From contig NZ_SMFQ01000002.1 of NCBI RefSeq assembly GCF_004339015.1, forward strand, positions 559,351 through 623,350: a stretch of 64,000 bases of DNA, read 5' to 3'. Each line of letters starts with the position of its first letter. Within the stretch, counting starts at the first letter, position 1. Shown here one piece after another: positions 51,600 to 61,760 of this stretch. The notes beneath the pieces were generated by a model. It worked only from the letters and a program-made list of their open reading frames with translations. It did not search any database and was not told the DNA's origin. Source of the DNA: Cocleimonas flava. Lineage in GTDB: Bacteria > Pseudomonadota > Gammaproteobacteria > Thiotrichales > Thiotrichaceae. A program made the translations under genes and the position numbers.

Positions 51600-52762
51600 G
51601 AGTTTACTCCTTCGGCTTTTGTGTCTTGCAACAAATTATATATAGCTTGCGCTGCTTTTTTGCTGGCATCTTGTGATAGTTGCTTATGGATTTCATCGAA
51701 TCGATTCAGCATGTGACTTCTCTGAGCTTCATCTTGCAAAAACTGTTGTTCTACTTCGTGAAAGACCTTATCCGCCGTGATATCTTCCTGTATCAATTCT
51801 GGTACCAGAAATTCATTGGCGAGGTTATTTGGCAAAGTATAGTACTTCGACTTAATCATCTTGAATAAACGTATTATTTTAGCCGTAGTAGGCGTAACAC
51901 GATAAGCCGCCACCATTGGCCTGCCAACCAACATCCCTTCTAATACAGCGGTACCTGAAGCCATTAAAATTTGATCTGCCGCCTGCATCACAAGGCGTGA
52001 TTGTCCATCGATATAGGTAATCGGCACTTCAGGTGCAATTTCCTGCTTTAAGTTATCGAATTCTTGCTTCACTTTTTCATTGATCAAAGGTGCGACAAAT
52101 GTCCAATCTGGGTGCTTCTGATAAATCAACTTCAAGCCTTTAAGAAAATCAGGCGCGATTCGTTTTATCTCGCCCATCCTACTCCCGGGGAGAACTGCCA
52201 GAATAAATGCATCATTGGCTAAACCTAGTTGCTCTCTGGCAACTATCGGTTCTGCATCAACAGGGATTTCATCAGCCAGTGGATGCCCAGTGAATTCTGC
52301 TCTAATACCGTGTTTTTTATAGAAGTCGACTTCGAAAGGGAAAAGGGTGAGCATTAAACTCATCGCATTCACCATTTTCTTTACACGACCCTCACGCCAC
52401 GCCCAGAAAGATGGGCTTACGTAATGAACCGCTGGAATCCCGGCCTGGTAGAGTTTCTTTTCTATTTTCAGATTGAAGTCTGGCGCGTCGATGCCTACGA
52501 ATAAATCAGGTGGATTTGCAATCCAGTCCTTTATCAATCCATTGCGTAATTTAGTTAATTCAAGATATCGAGGCAGTACTTCGCTGAATCCCATCAGTGA
52601 CAATCGATCCATCGCGTACATTGTGGTGCAACCTGCTTGCTGCATTTCCTTACCCGCAATACCTTCGAATGTGGCTTGCGGGTAATGGACTTTGAGTGCT
52701 TCTATTAAACGCGCACCTAGAATATCACCGGAAGCCTCGCCGGCTATGATTGCGATCCGCAT
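51596..52762 (-). CDS. lpxB: Lipid-A-disaccharide synthase
   Basis: 388 residues, near the E. coli 382. It opens [22 protein letters not shown] and has the [18 protein letters not shown] and [20 protein letters not shown] motifs of the glycosyltransferase GT19 family. It joins lipid X and UDP-diacylglucosamine to make the lipid A disaccharide at the inner face of the inner membrane. It is separated from lpxA by 163 bases, a longer gap than the other lpx spacings. Confidence 0.97.
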   Translation of the reverse strand: MRIAIIAGEASGDILGARLIEALKVHYPQATFEGIAGKEMQQAGCTTMYAMDRLSLMGFSEVLPRYLELTKLRNGLIKDWIANPPDLFVGIDAPDFNLKIEKKLYQAGIPAVHYVSPSFWAWREGRVKKMVNAMSLMLTLFPFEVDFYKKHGIRAEFTGHPLADEIPVDAEPIVAREQLGLANDAFILAVLPGSRMGEIKRIAPDFLKGLKLIYQKHPDWTFVAPLINEKVKQEFDNLKQEIAPEVPITYIDGQSRLVMQAADQILMASGTAVLEGMLVGRPMVAAYRVTPTTAKIIRLFKMIKSKYYTLPNNLANEFLVPELIQEDITADKVFHEVEQQFLQDEAQRSHMLNRFDEIHKQLSQDASKKAAQAIYNLLQDTKAEGVNS

Positions 52763-52925
52763 CAGGACTTAGGATTTAATAATATGCGAAAGTAGACGCT
52801 GAACTTTTGTTTCAGCCCGAATAATCGCAAAAGGCGCATAGTTACTCTATACAACGATTTGAGATCATTCGAACTGGAGCAAAAAGACAAGTTATAGTTT
52901 TGCATATAATTAATACCCTCAGTCC

Positions 52926-53699
52926 TTAACGAATAATTCCACGCCCGGCTTGGCTGCGTTGACAAAATTCAGCCATCAACTTGGTGTGAGAATCTTCAGC
53001 ATTTTCTAACTCGGCAATAGCGTCCGATAATGATAAATTTTTCAGGTAGAGTTTTTTATACGCTTGCTTGAGGTTCGCGCGTTCCTCAGAGCTATAGCCA
53101 TGACGCTTGAGCCCTTCGTTATTGATTCCACGAGGTATTCCTGGCGCACCTGTTGCCATCACAAAAGGAGGTAAGTCTTTGCCTAACGCTGTTCCCATTC
53201 CAGTAAATGAATGCTTACCCACATGACAGAATTGATGTACCAGTGTGAAACCACCCAAAATGGCAAAATCATGAATTGTGACATGACCTGCAAGTGTGGT
53301 GTTATTCGCAAAAATAGTGCTATTGCCTACGACGCAATCATGGGCAATATGCACATAGGCCATGATCCAGTTATCATCACCAATCTCGGTATAACCAATA
53401 TCCTGTGCTGTTCCGCGATTGATGGTACAGCTTTCACGAATCACATTACGATCACCTATGATCAGTGTCGTATTTTCGCCTTTGTATTTTTTATCTTGTG
53501 GCTCAGCACCCACAGAAGCAAACTGGAATATTCGATTTTCTTTACCAATGGTCGTAGGGCCTTCGATAACCGCATGCGGACCAATCCATGTGCCACTATC
53601 TATTGTAACGCCTGCCCCAATGACGGCGTAAGCGGAAACTTCTACGTCATCGGCTAACTCGGCTGAGGGATCTATTATTGCTGTTGGATGAATGCTCAT
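52926..53699 (-). CDS. lpxA: UDP-N-acetylglucosamine acyltransferase
   Basis: I choose the ATG at 53699 (MSIHPTAIIDPSAEL), since LpxA proteins begin at this motif; the frame is open to 53726. About 257 residues. Hexapeptide-repeat left-handed beta-helix with HIAHDCVVGNSTIFANNTTLAGHV (catalytic His) and MATGAPGIPRGINNEGLKRHGYS. It performs the first step of lipid A synthesis. The ATG overlaps the fabZ TAA by one base, so they are coupled. Confidence 0.97.
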   Translation of the reverse strand: MSIHPTAIIDPSAELADDVEVSAYAVIGAGVTIDSGTWIGPHAVIEGPTTIGKENRIFQFASVGAEPQDKKYKGENTTLIIGDRNVIRESCTINRGTAQDIGYTEIGDDNWIMAYVHIAHDCVVGNSTIFANNTTLAGHVTIHDFAILGGFTLVHQFCHVGKHSFTGMGTALGKDLPPFVMATGAPGIPRGINNEGLKRHGYSSEERANLKQAYKKLYLKNLSLSDAIAELENAEDSHTKLMAEFCQRSQAGRGIIR

Positions 53700-54175
53700 T
53701 ACTTTTCTGTTTTCGTTGCTACACATTTAATTTCGGCTGAAGTCACTACAACTCCGTTTACACGTGCTTCTGTTTTATAGATCCACATAGGTCCTTTATG
53801 ACGGATGATCTCTGCATAAAGTTCCAATTGATCGCCAGGTACAACCTGATGCTTAAATTTGACTTTATCAATGCCTGCCAGAACATACAATAAATCAGGT
53901 TGCGGGTCATCACCCATCGTTTTAAAACCTAGCAGACCGGTTGCCTGTGCCATTGCTTCTACAATAAGCACTCCGGGCATTATGGGTTTCTCTGGAAAAT
54001 GCCCATTAAAAAAGGGTTCGTTAATCGTTACATTTTTAATCGCAGTAATGGATTGCCCAGGTTCAAGTTGCACAACCTTATCGACTAATAGAAAAGGATA
54101 ACGATGAGCAAGAAACTTTCTAATCTCATTAACATCCATAACGGTTTCTTGTACGCTGCTGTTACTTTCAGTCAT
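53699..54175 (-). CDS. fabZ: 3-hydroxyacyl-ACP dehydratase
   Basis: 158 residues; an in-frame ATG at 54139 is an alternative and would give 146. The hot-dog fold signature is HRYPFLLVDKVV, then FFNGHFPEKPIMPGVLIVEAMAQATGLL with the catalytic His and Glu. It dehydrates 3-hydroxyacyl-ACP in fatty acid synthesis and competes with LpxA/LpxD for hydroxymyristoyl-ACP, hence the conserved gene order. It lies 8 bases behind lpxD. Confidence 0.97.
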   Translation of the reverse strand: MTESNSSVQETVMDVNEIRKFLAHRYPFLLVDKVVQLEPGQSITAIKNVTINEPFFNGHFPEKPIMPGVLIVEAMAQATGLLGFKTMGDDPQPDLLYVLAGIDKVKFKHQVVPGDQLELYAEIIRHKGPMWIYKTEARVNGVVVTSAEIKCVATKTEK

Positions 54176-54183
54176 GATCAGTT

Positions 54184-55221
54184 TTACTCGCTTTTTGTCG
54201 TTGTTATAGTCAGCTTTTTTTCAAGCTCTTTGATTGTTTTAGCCATCTCATCTAAATGTCTAAATCTGGCAGCATTACGACGCCATTTAGAGTTAGCATC
54301 AGATGGTATCCCAGAAGAATACACCCCCCCACTTTTGATCGATTTTATTACCATTGATTTACCAGTGATAACAACATCATCCGCGATTTCTAAATGACCT
54401 GATATGGCTGATGCGCCGCCTATTTGACAACGCTTACCAATAGAAGTACTTCCACCTACTACAGTGCCAGCAGCCATAATCGAAAAATCGTCAATGGTAA
54501 CGTTGTGTCCAATATGTATTTGACAATCTAGTTTGACGCCTTCTCCAATGGTTGTTGCGCCTAACGCAGCTCGGTCGATTGTGCAATTTGCTCCGACTTC
54601 TACATCATTTTTAAGGATCACATTTCCAATCTGGGGGATTTTGTACCAGCTTTTACCTTTAGTCGGCGCAAAACCAAATCCATCGGAACCTATGACCGCT
54701 CCTGAATGAATGATGCAGTCTCTTCCAATATTAGTATCAGAATACACGGTTACATTGGGATTAATGACTACATTTTCTTGTATATGCGAGCCATCACCGA
54801 TATAACTACCTGCTCCTATCTGCGTATCTTTTTCTATTGTAACCCCTGACTCTATGATCACATTAGCTGCGATATTCACATCAGCGGCGATTTTAGTATT
54901 CTCATGAATGATGGCAGTAGGATGAATAAAGCCTGCTAACTTTTCTTTTGAGTAAATTATTTTGAGTACTTTAGCAAAAGTAAGATACGGATCACTGTTA
55001 ATGAGCGCATTACCCTCGTATTCTTTTGCCAGTTCTGGCGAAAGAATCACTGCCGATGCATTGCTACTCTCAAGAGCGGATATGTACTTGGGATTACTGA
55101 CAAAACTAATTTGCCCCTGGCCTGCATCTTGCAAAGATGCAACCGCATTGATTTCAAGAAGTTTATCGCCATTAACCTTTGAGCCTGTCAATTCGGCTAG
55201 GCGTTCTAAATTAACCTTCAT
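54184..55221 (-). CDS. lpxD: UDP-3-O-acyl-glucosamine N-acyltransferase
   Basis: 345 residues. An N-terminal uridine-binding domain (LERLAELTGSKVNGD) precedes the beta-helix of hexapeptide repeats, including GSDGFGFAP and DCQIHIGHNVTIDDFSIMAAGTVVGGST (catalytic His), and a C-terminal coiled helix. It adds the second acyl chain in lipid A synthesis. It overlaps skp by four bases. The codons for KSGGV (54321-54335) read like the dispersed repeat, but this GVYSSG region is conserved in LpxD, so chance is likely. Confidence 0.97.
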   Translation of the reverse strand: MKVNLERLAELTGSKVNGDKLLEINAVASLQDAGQGQISFVSNPKYISALESSNASAVILSPELAKEYEGNALINSDPYLTFAKVLKIIYSKEKLAGFIHPTAIIHENTKIAADVNIAANVIIESGVTIEKDTQIGAGSYIGDGSHIQENVVINPNVTVYSDTNIGRDCIIHSGAVIGSDGFGFAPTKGKSWYKIPQIGNVILKNDVEVGANCTIDRAALGATTIGEGVKLDCQIHIGHNVTIDDFSIMAAGTVVGGSTSIGKRCQIGGASAISGHLEIADDVVITGKSMVIKSIKSGGVYSSGIPSDANSKWRRNAARFRHLDEMAKTIKELEKKLTITTTKSE

Positions 55222-55811
55222 TTCGGCTTATTTTCCGCAGTACTTCGAGCTTGTGTACCATCCAGTTTATTCTTTAAATACTCTAGTACCAAAGGAGTGA
55301 TATCGACTGATTGGCTCGCAGAAACATAATCCTGCAACACGATATCTATATTTTGCTGAATTCTGACTTCATCAATAGCTTTGAATACTTCTTTTTGGAC
55401 ATCATCTAAGGCGGAATCACGAGCGAAACGAAGTTCTTCTCTAAAGTCCTGAAGTGACCGGCTACGGATACGTTTTCTAGAGCGGAGTTCTTGTTCTTTT
55501 TGACGCTGCAGATTCAGATTTTTTTTGGATTTCTTTATTTTCTCTAGCTCAATTTCTAACTTATTCAATTCATCGAGCTCTAAAGCCAGCTTTTGTTCTT
55601 GAGGAGAAAATTTACTTTTCAATTGGGCACTCGCCACTTCTGACTGAGGTGCTTTTTCCATTAAGAAAGTAACATTGACAACGCCTACCGATACAAATTC
55701 TTTCGCAAACAAATTGCTACCAACAAACAGTTGCGCACAAAAAACAAAGGCAATAAACGCCAAGCGTTTACTGCCTTTATTGATTCTATATATAAGCTTA
55801 TCTCTTAACAT
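55218..55811 (-). CDS. skp: Periplasmic chaperone Skp/OmpH
   Basis: 197 residues with a signal peptide (cleaved near LFA-KEF). The mature part starts VGVVNVTFLMEKAPQSEVASAQL, then forms long Lys/Glu/Arg-rich coiled helices (about 75-130), the tentacles of the Skp trimer, and ends with AIDEVRIQQNIDIVLQDYVSASQSVDITPLVLEYL. It holds unfolded outer-membrane proteins on the way to BamA, which is immediately upstream on the strand. Confidence 0.93.
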   Translation of the reverse strand: MLRDKLIYRINKGSKRLAFIAFVFCAQLFVGSNLFAKEFVSVGVVNVTFLMEKAPQSEVASAQLKSKFSPQEQKLALELDELNKLEIELEKIKKSKKNLNLQRQKEQELRSRKRIRSRSLQDFREELRFARDSALDDVQKEVFKAIDEVRIQQNIDIVLQDYVSASQSVDITPLVLEYLKNKLDGTQARSTAENKPK

Positions 55812-55841
55812 GAGACGAATTGTACTAGGTGTGCATTGTTT

Positions 55842-55878
55842 TTTACAGAGTAACTCTCATTATTCGTTACTCTGTAAA
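55842..55878. repeat. Perfect 13-bp inverted repeat between bamA and skp
   Basis: TTTACAGAGTAAC (55842-55854) and its exact complement (55866-55878) enclose an 11-base loop. Partial pairing continues outside (TGCATTG / CAATATGCA). In the minus-strand transcript it follows bamA but is followed by an A-run, not a U-run, so it is not an intrinsic terminator. It may set the relative amounts of bamA and skp mRNA or be a protein-binding site. Confidence 0.8.
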
Positions 55879-55930
55879 CCAATATGCATCTTACAATGTT
55901 GAAATTGTCCTAGCACATGCTCAAAATTTG

Positions 55931-58216
55931 TTAGAAGCTTGCACCAATTGAGAATTGAATTTCTTGTTCATCATCTCCGTCTTTTGCATTAAGAGGTTTT
56001 GCATAACTTAAAGTAAATGGACCTAGTGGAGACATCCATGTAGCAGCTAAACCAGCAGAATAACGAATATCATCGACTTCAAATGCGTCGTAGTCAGTGT
56101 ACACATTACCTGCATCAACAAACGCACTCATACGTAAACCTTTCACATCTGAAGCAAAAGGTACTGGAAATTGAAGTTCTGCTCTTGCATCTACAGCAAA
56201 AGAACCACCCATTGGGTCATCATTCGAGTCACGTGGTCCTAAACTATTATTTTCGAACCCGCGAACTGTACTGATACCACCTGAGTAGAACCTTTCAAAG
56301 AAAGGTAGTTCAGAAGAGTCACCATAACCGTCACCCGTTTGAATACCACCTTTTATTGCAAAAGTAATATTCTCACTCACAGGGAAATACGATGAGCCAC
56401 GGTATCTTAACTTGTAGTATTCGAGATCACTTCCTGGCAAACCAACTTCAAGCGAAATATTGTGTCTTACACCTGTAGTAGGGAACAAGAAACGATCACG
56501 AGTATCATGAATATAGCTCAACTTACCTAGAATATTGTCGTAGCTATCACCGTTTTTCGCAATAAAATCAGTAACGTGATCAGGTGAAGAATCGGTTGTT
56601 TCTATCTCTCTATGCTCACCACCGATACTGAAACGTAATGAGTTTTCTTCAGTAAGTGGAATGGTGTAGTTTATATCTGCACCAAAGGTTTTACTGGTGT
56701 AGTCTGAGATATCATCTTCGTCTGCATCATCTTCTTCTAGATACACGTTAAAACCACGACCTACACCATCAACTGTATGGTAAGGATTGTTATAACTTAG
56801 ACGGAAATTCTTGGTTGAGTCACTCTTAGAGCCTGCAACAGAAAGACTCTTGCCGGTACCCATAAAGTTGTTTTGTGATACACCAATATTAAATAGCAAA
56901 CCATTGCTCTGAGAATAACCCAAACCTGCATTAAATTGATTTGAAGATTGCTCACTGATGATTACATCTAAATCAACCTGATCACTTCTACCAGCAACAG
57001 GCGATGTATTGATTTTTACGCTTTCAACATAAGGCAAACGCTGAAGTCGCACTTTTGATCGATCTACTTTTTCTTTAGACAAGAAAGAGCTTTCTAACTG
57101 GCGCATCTCACGACGGAAAACTTCATCCTTAGTACGGAAATTACCGCGGATATTAATTCTTCTAACGTATGTGCGCTGACCTTTCTCGGCCTGGAAAACC
57201 AGGTTAACACGCTTATTTACTTTATCAACTTGTGGTAAAACACCAATTCTTGAGAAAGCAAAGCCATCTTCACCCATTCTCTTTTTCAGATTATTACGGG
57301 TTTCGGCGAGTTTTGTTTGTGAGAATACCTGACCTTCTTTTAATGAGGTCAATTTACTCAATTCTTTGCTACTGATACCTGAGTTACCAGCCACATTGAC
57401 TTTACCAATTCGATATTGGTCGCCTTCATTGATATTAATATTTACGAAAACTGCGCTTTTATCTTTAGAAAGTGAAACCTGAGTAGATACAATTTCAAAA
57501 TTCAAATAACCACGGTCACGATAAAAAGACGTTAATGTATCAATATCACCCACTAGCTTTTCTTTAGCGTATTTATCTTTAGAGCTAAATAAGGCGAACT
57601 TACTTTTTGGGCCAGATTCTAATAACTTGGTTAAAGTAGCTTCAGAATATGCTTTATTACCGCTGATTTTAATGCGCTTGATTTTAGCGACAGCACCTTC
57701 AGTCACTTTTATTTTAACCGCGACTCTGTTTCTCGGTAATTTTTCTATATTCGTTGCAACATCCGCTCCGTAATTTCCACGAGCAAGATATTGTTGCTTT
57801 ATTTCATGTTGAATGCGATTAAGCGCAGATTTGTCTAAAGGTCTTCCTTTTGCAACTCCGGCTTGCTTTAAAGCAGCTAGTAAGGCGTCATCTTTAATTG
57901 CGTTATTGCCTGTTACAGTGATATCACCAACAGCAGGACGCTCATGCACTTTCACTAAAAGCACATTACCTCTTCGACTGACTTTTACATCATCAAAGAA
58001 ACCTGTTTTATAAAGAGAACGTACAAGATCAGCAGTCATTCTGTCATCGAATTTTTCACCAACCCGGACAGGAACATTACTTAAAACAGTCCCAGCTGCT
58101 ATTCTTTCTAAGCCACTTACTTGAACATCGTTAAGAACGAAACTATCAGCCCATGCACCATGACTTATTGCAAATAAACAGCCCGCCAATGAGGCTTGAA
58201 GTACCTGTTTTTTCAT
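55931..58216 (-). CDS. bamA: Outer-membrane assembly factor BamA
   Basis: 761 residues with a signal peptide (cleaved near AWA-DSF). Five POTRA domains (about 25-425) precede the 16-strand Omp85 barrel, with the conserved VRGF motif (GGISTVRGFENNSLGPRDSNDD) and the terminal strand ending in Phe. It inserts beta-barrel proteins into the outer membrane with the other Bam proteins. It is in the usual order rseP-bamA-skp. Confidence 0.98.
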   Translation of the reverse strand: MKKQVLQASLAGCLFAISHGAWADSFVLNDVQVSGLERIAAGTVLSNVPVRVGEKFDDRMTADLVRSLYKTGFFDDVKVSRRGNVLLVKVHERPAVGDITVTGNNAIKDDALLAALKQAGVAKGRPLDKSALNRIQHEIKQQYLARGNYGADVATNIEKLPRNRVAVKIKVTEGAVAKIKRIKISGNKAYSEATLTKLLESGPKSKFALFSSKDKYAKEKLVGDIDTLTSFYRDRGYLNFEIVSTQVSLSKDKSAVFVNININEGDQYRIGKVNVAGNSGISSKELSKLTSLKEGQVFSQTKLAETRNNLKKRMGEDGFAFSRIGVLPQVDKVNKRVNLVFQAEKGQRTYVRRINIRGNFRTKDEVFRREMRQLESSFLSKEKVDRSKVRLQRLPYVESVKINTSPVAGRSDQVDLDVIISEQSSNQFNAGLGYSQSNGLLFNIGVSQNNFMGTGKSLSVAGSKSDSTKNFRLSYNNPYHTVDGVGRGFNVYLEEDDADEDDISDYTSKTFGADINYTIPLTEENSLRFSIGGEHREIETTDSSPDHVTDFIAKNGDSYDNILGKLSYIHDTRDRFLFPTTGVRHNISLEVGLPGSDLEYYKLRYRGSSYFPVSENITFAIKGGIQTGDGYGDSSELPFFERFYSGGISTVRGFENNSLGPRDSNDDPMGGSFAVDARAELQFPVPFASDVKGLRMSAFVDAGNVYTDYDAFEVDDIRYSAGLAATWMSPLGPFTLSYAKPLNAKDGDDEQEIQFSIGASF

Positions 58217-58268
58217 ATTATTAACCCTAATCTTATTTTAATCGGTCTATTTATAATTCGTTTTATAA

Positions 58269-59639
58269 TTAGTTTATAAGTCTACCAATATCATTATATA
58301 TAGCCACTACCATTAGAACACCTACCACACTCATCCCTATGCGCATTCCAATAGCTTCTACCCGTTCTGAAACTGGACTTCCCTTGACCAGTTCGATGAT
58401 GTAATAAAGCAAGTGACCACCATCTAACATAGGTATAGGCAATAAATTTAGCACCCCAAGACTTAAACTTACAATAGCTAATAGTGTCAGAAAGGCAGAA
58501 AATCCGATTAACGCGCTTTTTCCCGCATAATTGGCTATGGTAATCGGACCAGAGATGTTTTTAAGTGACGCTTCACCCGTGATCAGGCGCCCCATCACTT
58601 TTAATGTCATTATCGACATATCCCAGGTTTCTACAACCCCGGATTGCAAAGCTTCAAAGAAAGGCGCTTCTCTAATAAAGAACAGGTCGTTTACTTCTTT
58701 CTCATCAAATTCTCGAGCAAGACCTACACCAATCAAAGCACGCTGTTGTCCTTCGATTTCTGTTAACTTAGGCGTAAGGACTAGAGTCTTCTGTTCCCCT
58801 TGCCTATCTATCAGTAACTCTACTGGTTTATCAGCATGCCCACTAATGTACTTAGAAAAATATTCAGTAGAAACAACTGGATTACCATCAACCGTAATCA
58901 CTTTGTCTTTTACCATTAAACCAGCCTGCTCTGCAGGCTTACCTGGAACAACCGTATTTATAATGGTTGCGTGCGGAGGCTGCCAAAATCCCATGCCAGT
59001 TTTAGCAAAGTAGTCTCCTTCATCCTCTAGCAACAAAATATCACTTAAGTCCAGGTCTCTTGTAGCCGTACTTCCTGACTCTGTTTTTACATGAACCTTT
59101 AATTGAGGGTTCTTCAGGTATTCATTCAATAAGGTTAAACGAACCTGACGCATAGAATCAGTTTGTATATCGTTTATTCCTGTGATTAGATCTTTTTTCT
59201 CAAACCCAGATTGTGCGGCAGGGGTACTTGCCTGTATATCACCAACATACGGCTTAACAGACTCAATACCCATCATTTGAATTGCAGCAAATGCGGCAAT
59301 AGCAAAAAAGAAATTAAACATAGGGCCAGCGAGAACGACTAAAAAACGCTTCCAGACAGGCTGAGTGTTAAAAGCGCGATGCTTTTCTTCTTTAGCCACA
59401 TCACCTTCTCTCTCATCGAGCATTTTCACATAGCCGCCCATGGGTATTGCAGCTAAAACATACTCTGTTTTATCTTTATCTTTGGATTTGTAAGTCCAGA
59501 TTGGTTTACCAAAGCCGATGGCAAAACGAATAATTTTGATTCCTAGTTTTCGTGCAACCCAGAAATGTCCGAATTCATGTATCCCTACAAGGATAGCGAT
59601 AGCAACAAGGAAAGATAAAGCCGAAATTAATATTGTCAT
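58269..59639 (-). CDS. rseP: Site-2 intramembrane protease RseP
   Basis: 456 residues. The zinc motif HEFGHFWVARKLG is in the first helix and the second active-site motif NLLPIPMLDGGHLL in the third. Two PDZ domains lie between (about 115-205 and 220-300). It cleaves anti-sigma factor RseA and remnant signal peptides, controlling the envelope stress response, which in turn affects bamA and skp. Confidence 0.97.
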   Translation of the reverse strand: MTILISALSFLVAIAILVGIHEFGHFWVARKLGIKIIRFAIGFGKPIWTYKSKDKDKTEYVLAAIPMGGYVKMLDEREGDVAKEEKHRAFNTQPVWKRFLVVLAGPMFNFFFAIAAFAAIQMMGIESVKPYVGDIQASTPAAQSGFEKKDLITGINDIQTDSMRQVRLTLLNEYLKNPQLKVHVKTESGSTATRDLDLSDILLLEDEGDYFAKTGMGFWQPPHATIINTVVPGKPAEQAGLMVKDKVITVDGNPVVSTEYFSKYISGHADKPVELLIDRQGEQKTLVLTPKLTEIEGQQRALIGVGLAREFDEKEVNDLFFIREAPFFEALQSGVVETWDMSIMTLKVMGRLITGEASLKNISGPITIANYAGKSALIGFSAFLTLLAIVSLSLGVLNLLPIPMLDGGHLLYYIIELVKGSPVSERVEAIGMRIGMSVVGVLMVVAIYNDIGRLIN

Positions 59640-59740
59640 AGTTTGTAAACTTAATTCTGTAGAAAAATTATGTAAGGTTAGTCAGTAAAAAAATAGGATA
59701 AGTTTCAAGAAAAACATAACTAAAAGGTTTAATTATTTTT

Positions 59741-60928
59741 TTATTGCAACCCTTTGATGTAGCTCTTTGCATGTTTTCGACTGACTAAATCTTGATCAAG
59801 TATATCATTTAAATTAGTTGGTGTCCCCGATGAAGCCTGTTCCAGTGCGTTTTCTATGATGGGCGGTATATCTGTGAATCTGACTTTATTATCCAGAAAA
59901 GCCTCAACCGCAATTTCATTCGCTGCATTTAAAGCGATTGTCGCATAGCCACCTGCATGATGTGCATCATAAGCCAATTGCAAACAACGATATCGTTCAA
60001 AATCAGGTTTTTCAAAATTCAACTGAGCAACATCGAATATATCCAACTGCTCTACGCCCGATTCAATTCTCTCTGGATAACCCAGTGCATAGGCAATGGG
60101 GGTGCGCATATCTGGATTTCCAAGCTGGGCAATCACAGACCCATCATTGTATGAAACCATGGAATGTATCGTGCTTTCTGGATGAATAACCACTTGAATT
60201 TGATCTTCTTTAACATCAAACAGCCAGCAAGTCTCAATGACTTCCAGACCTTTATTCATCATTGTTGCCGAGTCTACGGATATTTTTCTTCCCATTACCC
60301 AGTTAGGGTGAGCAACAGCTTGTTCAGGCGTTACGCTAACCAGAGATTCTAGTGTTTTCTGACGAAACGGCCCCCCAGACCCTGTTAACAATATCTTAGT
60401 AACGCCGGATTTTGCGTGCAAACCATTTACCAGAGGAGGCATTGATTGAAAAATAGCATTATGCTCGCTATCTATAGGCAGCAACTCTGCGCCATATTTA
60501 TGCACAGTATCCATAAACAAAGCGCCTGACATCACTAAAGACTCTTTATTCGCGAGCATAATGCGTTTGCCCGCTTTTGCAGCAGCCAAATTAGGCAATA
60601 ACCCAGCAGCGCCTACAATTGCTGCCATAACATAATCAACTTCATCTAGCGCTGAAACAACTTCTAAAGAATCTTTACCTGCTAAAACTTTAGTGGAAAT
60701 ACCTGCAGTCGCAAGACGCTTATGCAAGAGCTCAGCTTTCTCTTCATTAACCATGACAGCATAAAGCGGCTGATATTCTATGCACTGTTTCTCTAAATCA
60801 TCGGTACTTTCGTTAGCAGTAAGAGCAATGACTTGATAATCATCTGAATGTCTTGAGATAACATCTAAAGTATTTACGCCAATAGTTCCTGTAGACCCTA
60901 AAATACAAATTCCTTTTTTAGAATTCAT
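59741..60928 (-). CDS. dxr: 1-deoxy-D-xylulose 5-phosphate reductoisomerase
   Basis: 395 residues. It starts GICILGSTGTIGVNTLDVISRHSDDY (NADPH site), with ANKESLVMSG, LPIDSEHNAIFQ, LTGSGGPFR, HPNWVMGRKISVDSATMMNKGLEVIE as substrate and metal-binding motifs. It makes 2-C-methylerythritol 4-phosphate, the committed step of the MEP pathway that ends with ispH at 13620. Its start overlaps cdsA by four bases. Confidence 0.98.
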   Translation of the reverse strand: MNSKKGICILGSTGTIGVNTLDVISRHSDDYQVIALTANESTDDLEKQCIEYQPLYAVMVNEEKAELLHKRLATAGISTKVLAGKDSLEVVSALDEVDYVMAAIVGAAGLLPNLAAAKAGKRIMLANKESLVMSGALFMDTVHKYGAELLPIDSEHNAIFQSMPPLVNGLHAKSGVTKILLTGSGGPFRQKTLESLVSVTPEQAVAHPNWVMGRKISVDSATMMNKGLEVIETCWLFDVKEDQIQVVIHPESTIHSMVSYNDGSVIAQLGNPDMRTPIAYALGYPERIESGVEQLDIFDVAQLNFEKPDFERYRCLQLAYDAHHAGGYATIALNAANEIAVEAFLDNKVRFTDIPPIIENALEQASSGTPTNLNDILDQDLVSRKHAKSYIKGLQ

Positions 60929-61743
60929 ACTTGAATTGCGCCCCAGAAAATCCCCATGGCAAATATCGGAAGTGCAGCGAGCAGACCATCGACCCTGTCT
61001 AGAATACCGCCGTGCCCCGGAAGAATATTCCCCGAATCTTTTAGCCCCACTTCTCGCTTCATTAGACTTTCAAACAAATCGCCAGCGACCGACATAACTG
61101 CCACGACCATTGAGAGCAAGATAAAATATACCCAGTCTTGAACAGGCAATTCAAAATACCATGCACCAAAAATAGATAAAGTTGTAGCACCTAAGAGCCC
61201 TCCCAACATACCTTCTCTGGTTTTCCCCGGACTTAGCTCAGGAGCGAGTTTATTTTTACCAAATGCTTTTCCTGCGAAATACGCACCACTATCTGCCATA
61301 GCTACCAATGCTATGAGATAGATAACCAAAGATGGATGAAGCTGGTGCAAGCTTATTAATGCGACCCAGGCAGGAATCAGCACAAAGAACGCAGCAACCC
61401 TTAATAACCATTTATTTTCTTTGTAGAGAGTCGTTCCTTGCTCATAAATAGCCAGAAGAACCAGCACAAAGGCCCACCAAACAAGACCAAGCACCATGGC
61501 TAACCAACGGAAGTCACTCCAGCGATAGAGGAGATAAGACAGTAATAACAACCAAGCCACATACAAACCACGATGAAAATTCTCTAAAGAGACTAAACGC
61601 GACCATTCCCAACCACTGATACTGACAAAAACCAACAACCCTACCACTGCAAACCAAACATTTGGTAACAGTAATACACATACAAAAACTGCAGCAATTA
61701 ATACAAAGGCAGTAATAAGTCGTTGCTTAAGCACTGAATCCAT
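60925..61743 (-). CDS. cdsA: Phosphatidate cytidylyltransferase
   Basis: 272 residues with about eight membrane helices. The CDP-diglyceride synthase signature is SVAGDLFESLMKREVGLKDSGNILPGHGGILDRVDGLLAALPIF. It makes CDP-diacylglycerol from phosphatidic acid and CTP for all phospholipids. It lies between uppS (17 bases) and dxr (overlap). Confidence 0.97.
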   Translation of the reverse strand: MDSVLKQRLITAFVLIAAVFVCVLLLPNVWFAVVGLLVFVSISGWEWSRLVSLENFHRGLYVAWLLLLSYLLYRWSDFRWLAMVLGLVWWAFVLVLLAIYEQGTTLYKENKWLLRVAAFFVLIPAWVALISLHQLHPSLVIYLIALVAMADSGAYFAGKAFGKNKLAPELSPGKTREGMLGGLLGATTLSIFGAWYFELPVQDWVYFILLSMVVAVMSVAGDLFESLMKREVGLKDSGNILPGHGGILDRVDGLLAALPIFAMGIFWGAIQV

Positions 61744-61760
61744 TATTTAACCTCATCAAT

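Noticed and set aside
52762-52965. 67-codon minus-strand ORF between lpxA and lpxB
   Set aside because: Its first part is an alternative frame of the lpxA 3' end, there is no ribosome binding site and the composition is unlike a protein domain. It may be a decayed remnant but cannot be supported.
54321-54335. Dispersed repeat inside lpxD
   Set aside because: The match covers only about 15 bases of the G-rich core, and the encoded KSGGVYSSG is close to a conserved LpxD motif (GVYSSG), so protein constraint explains it.
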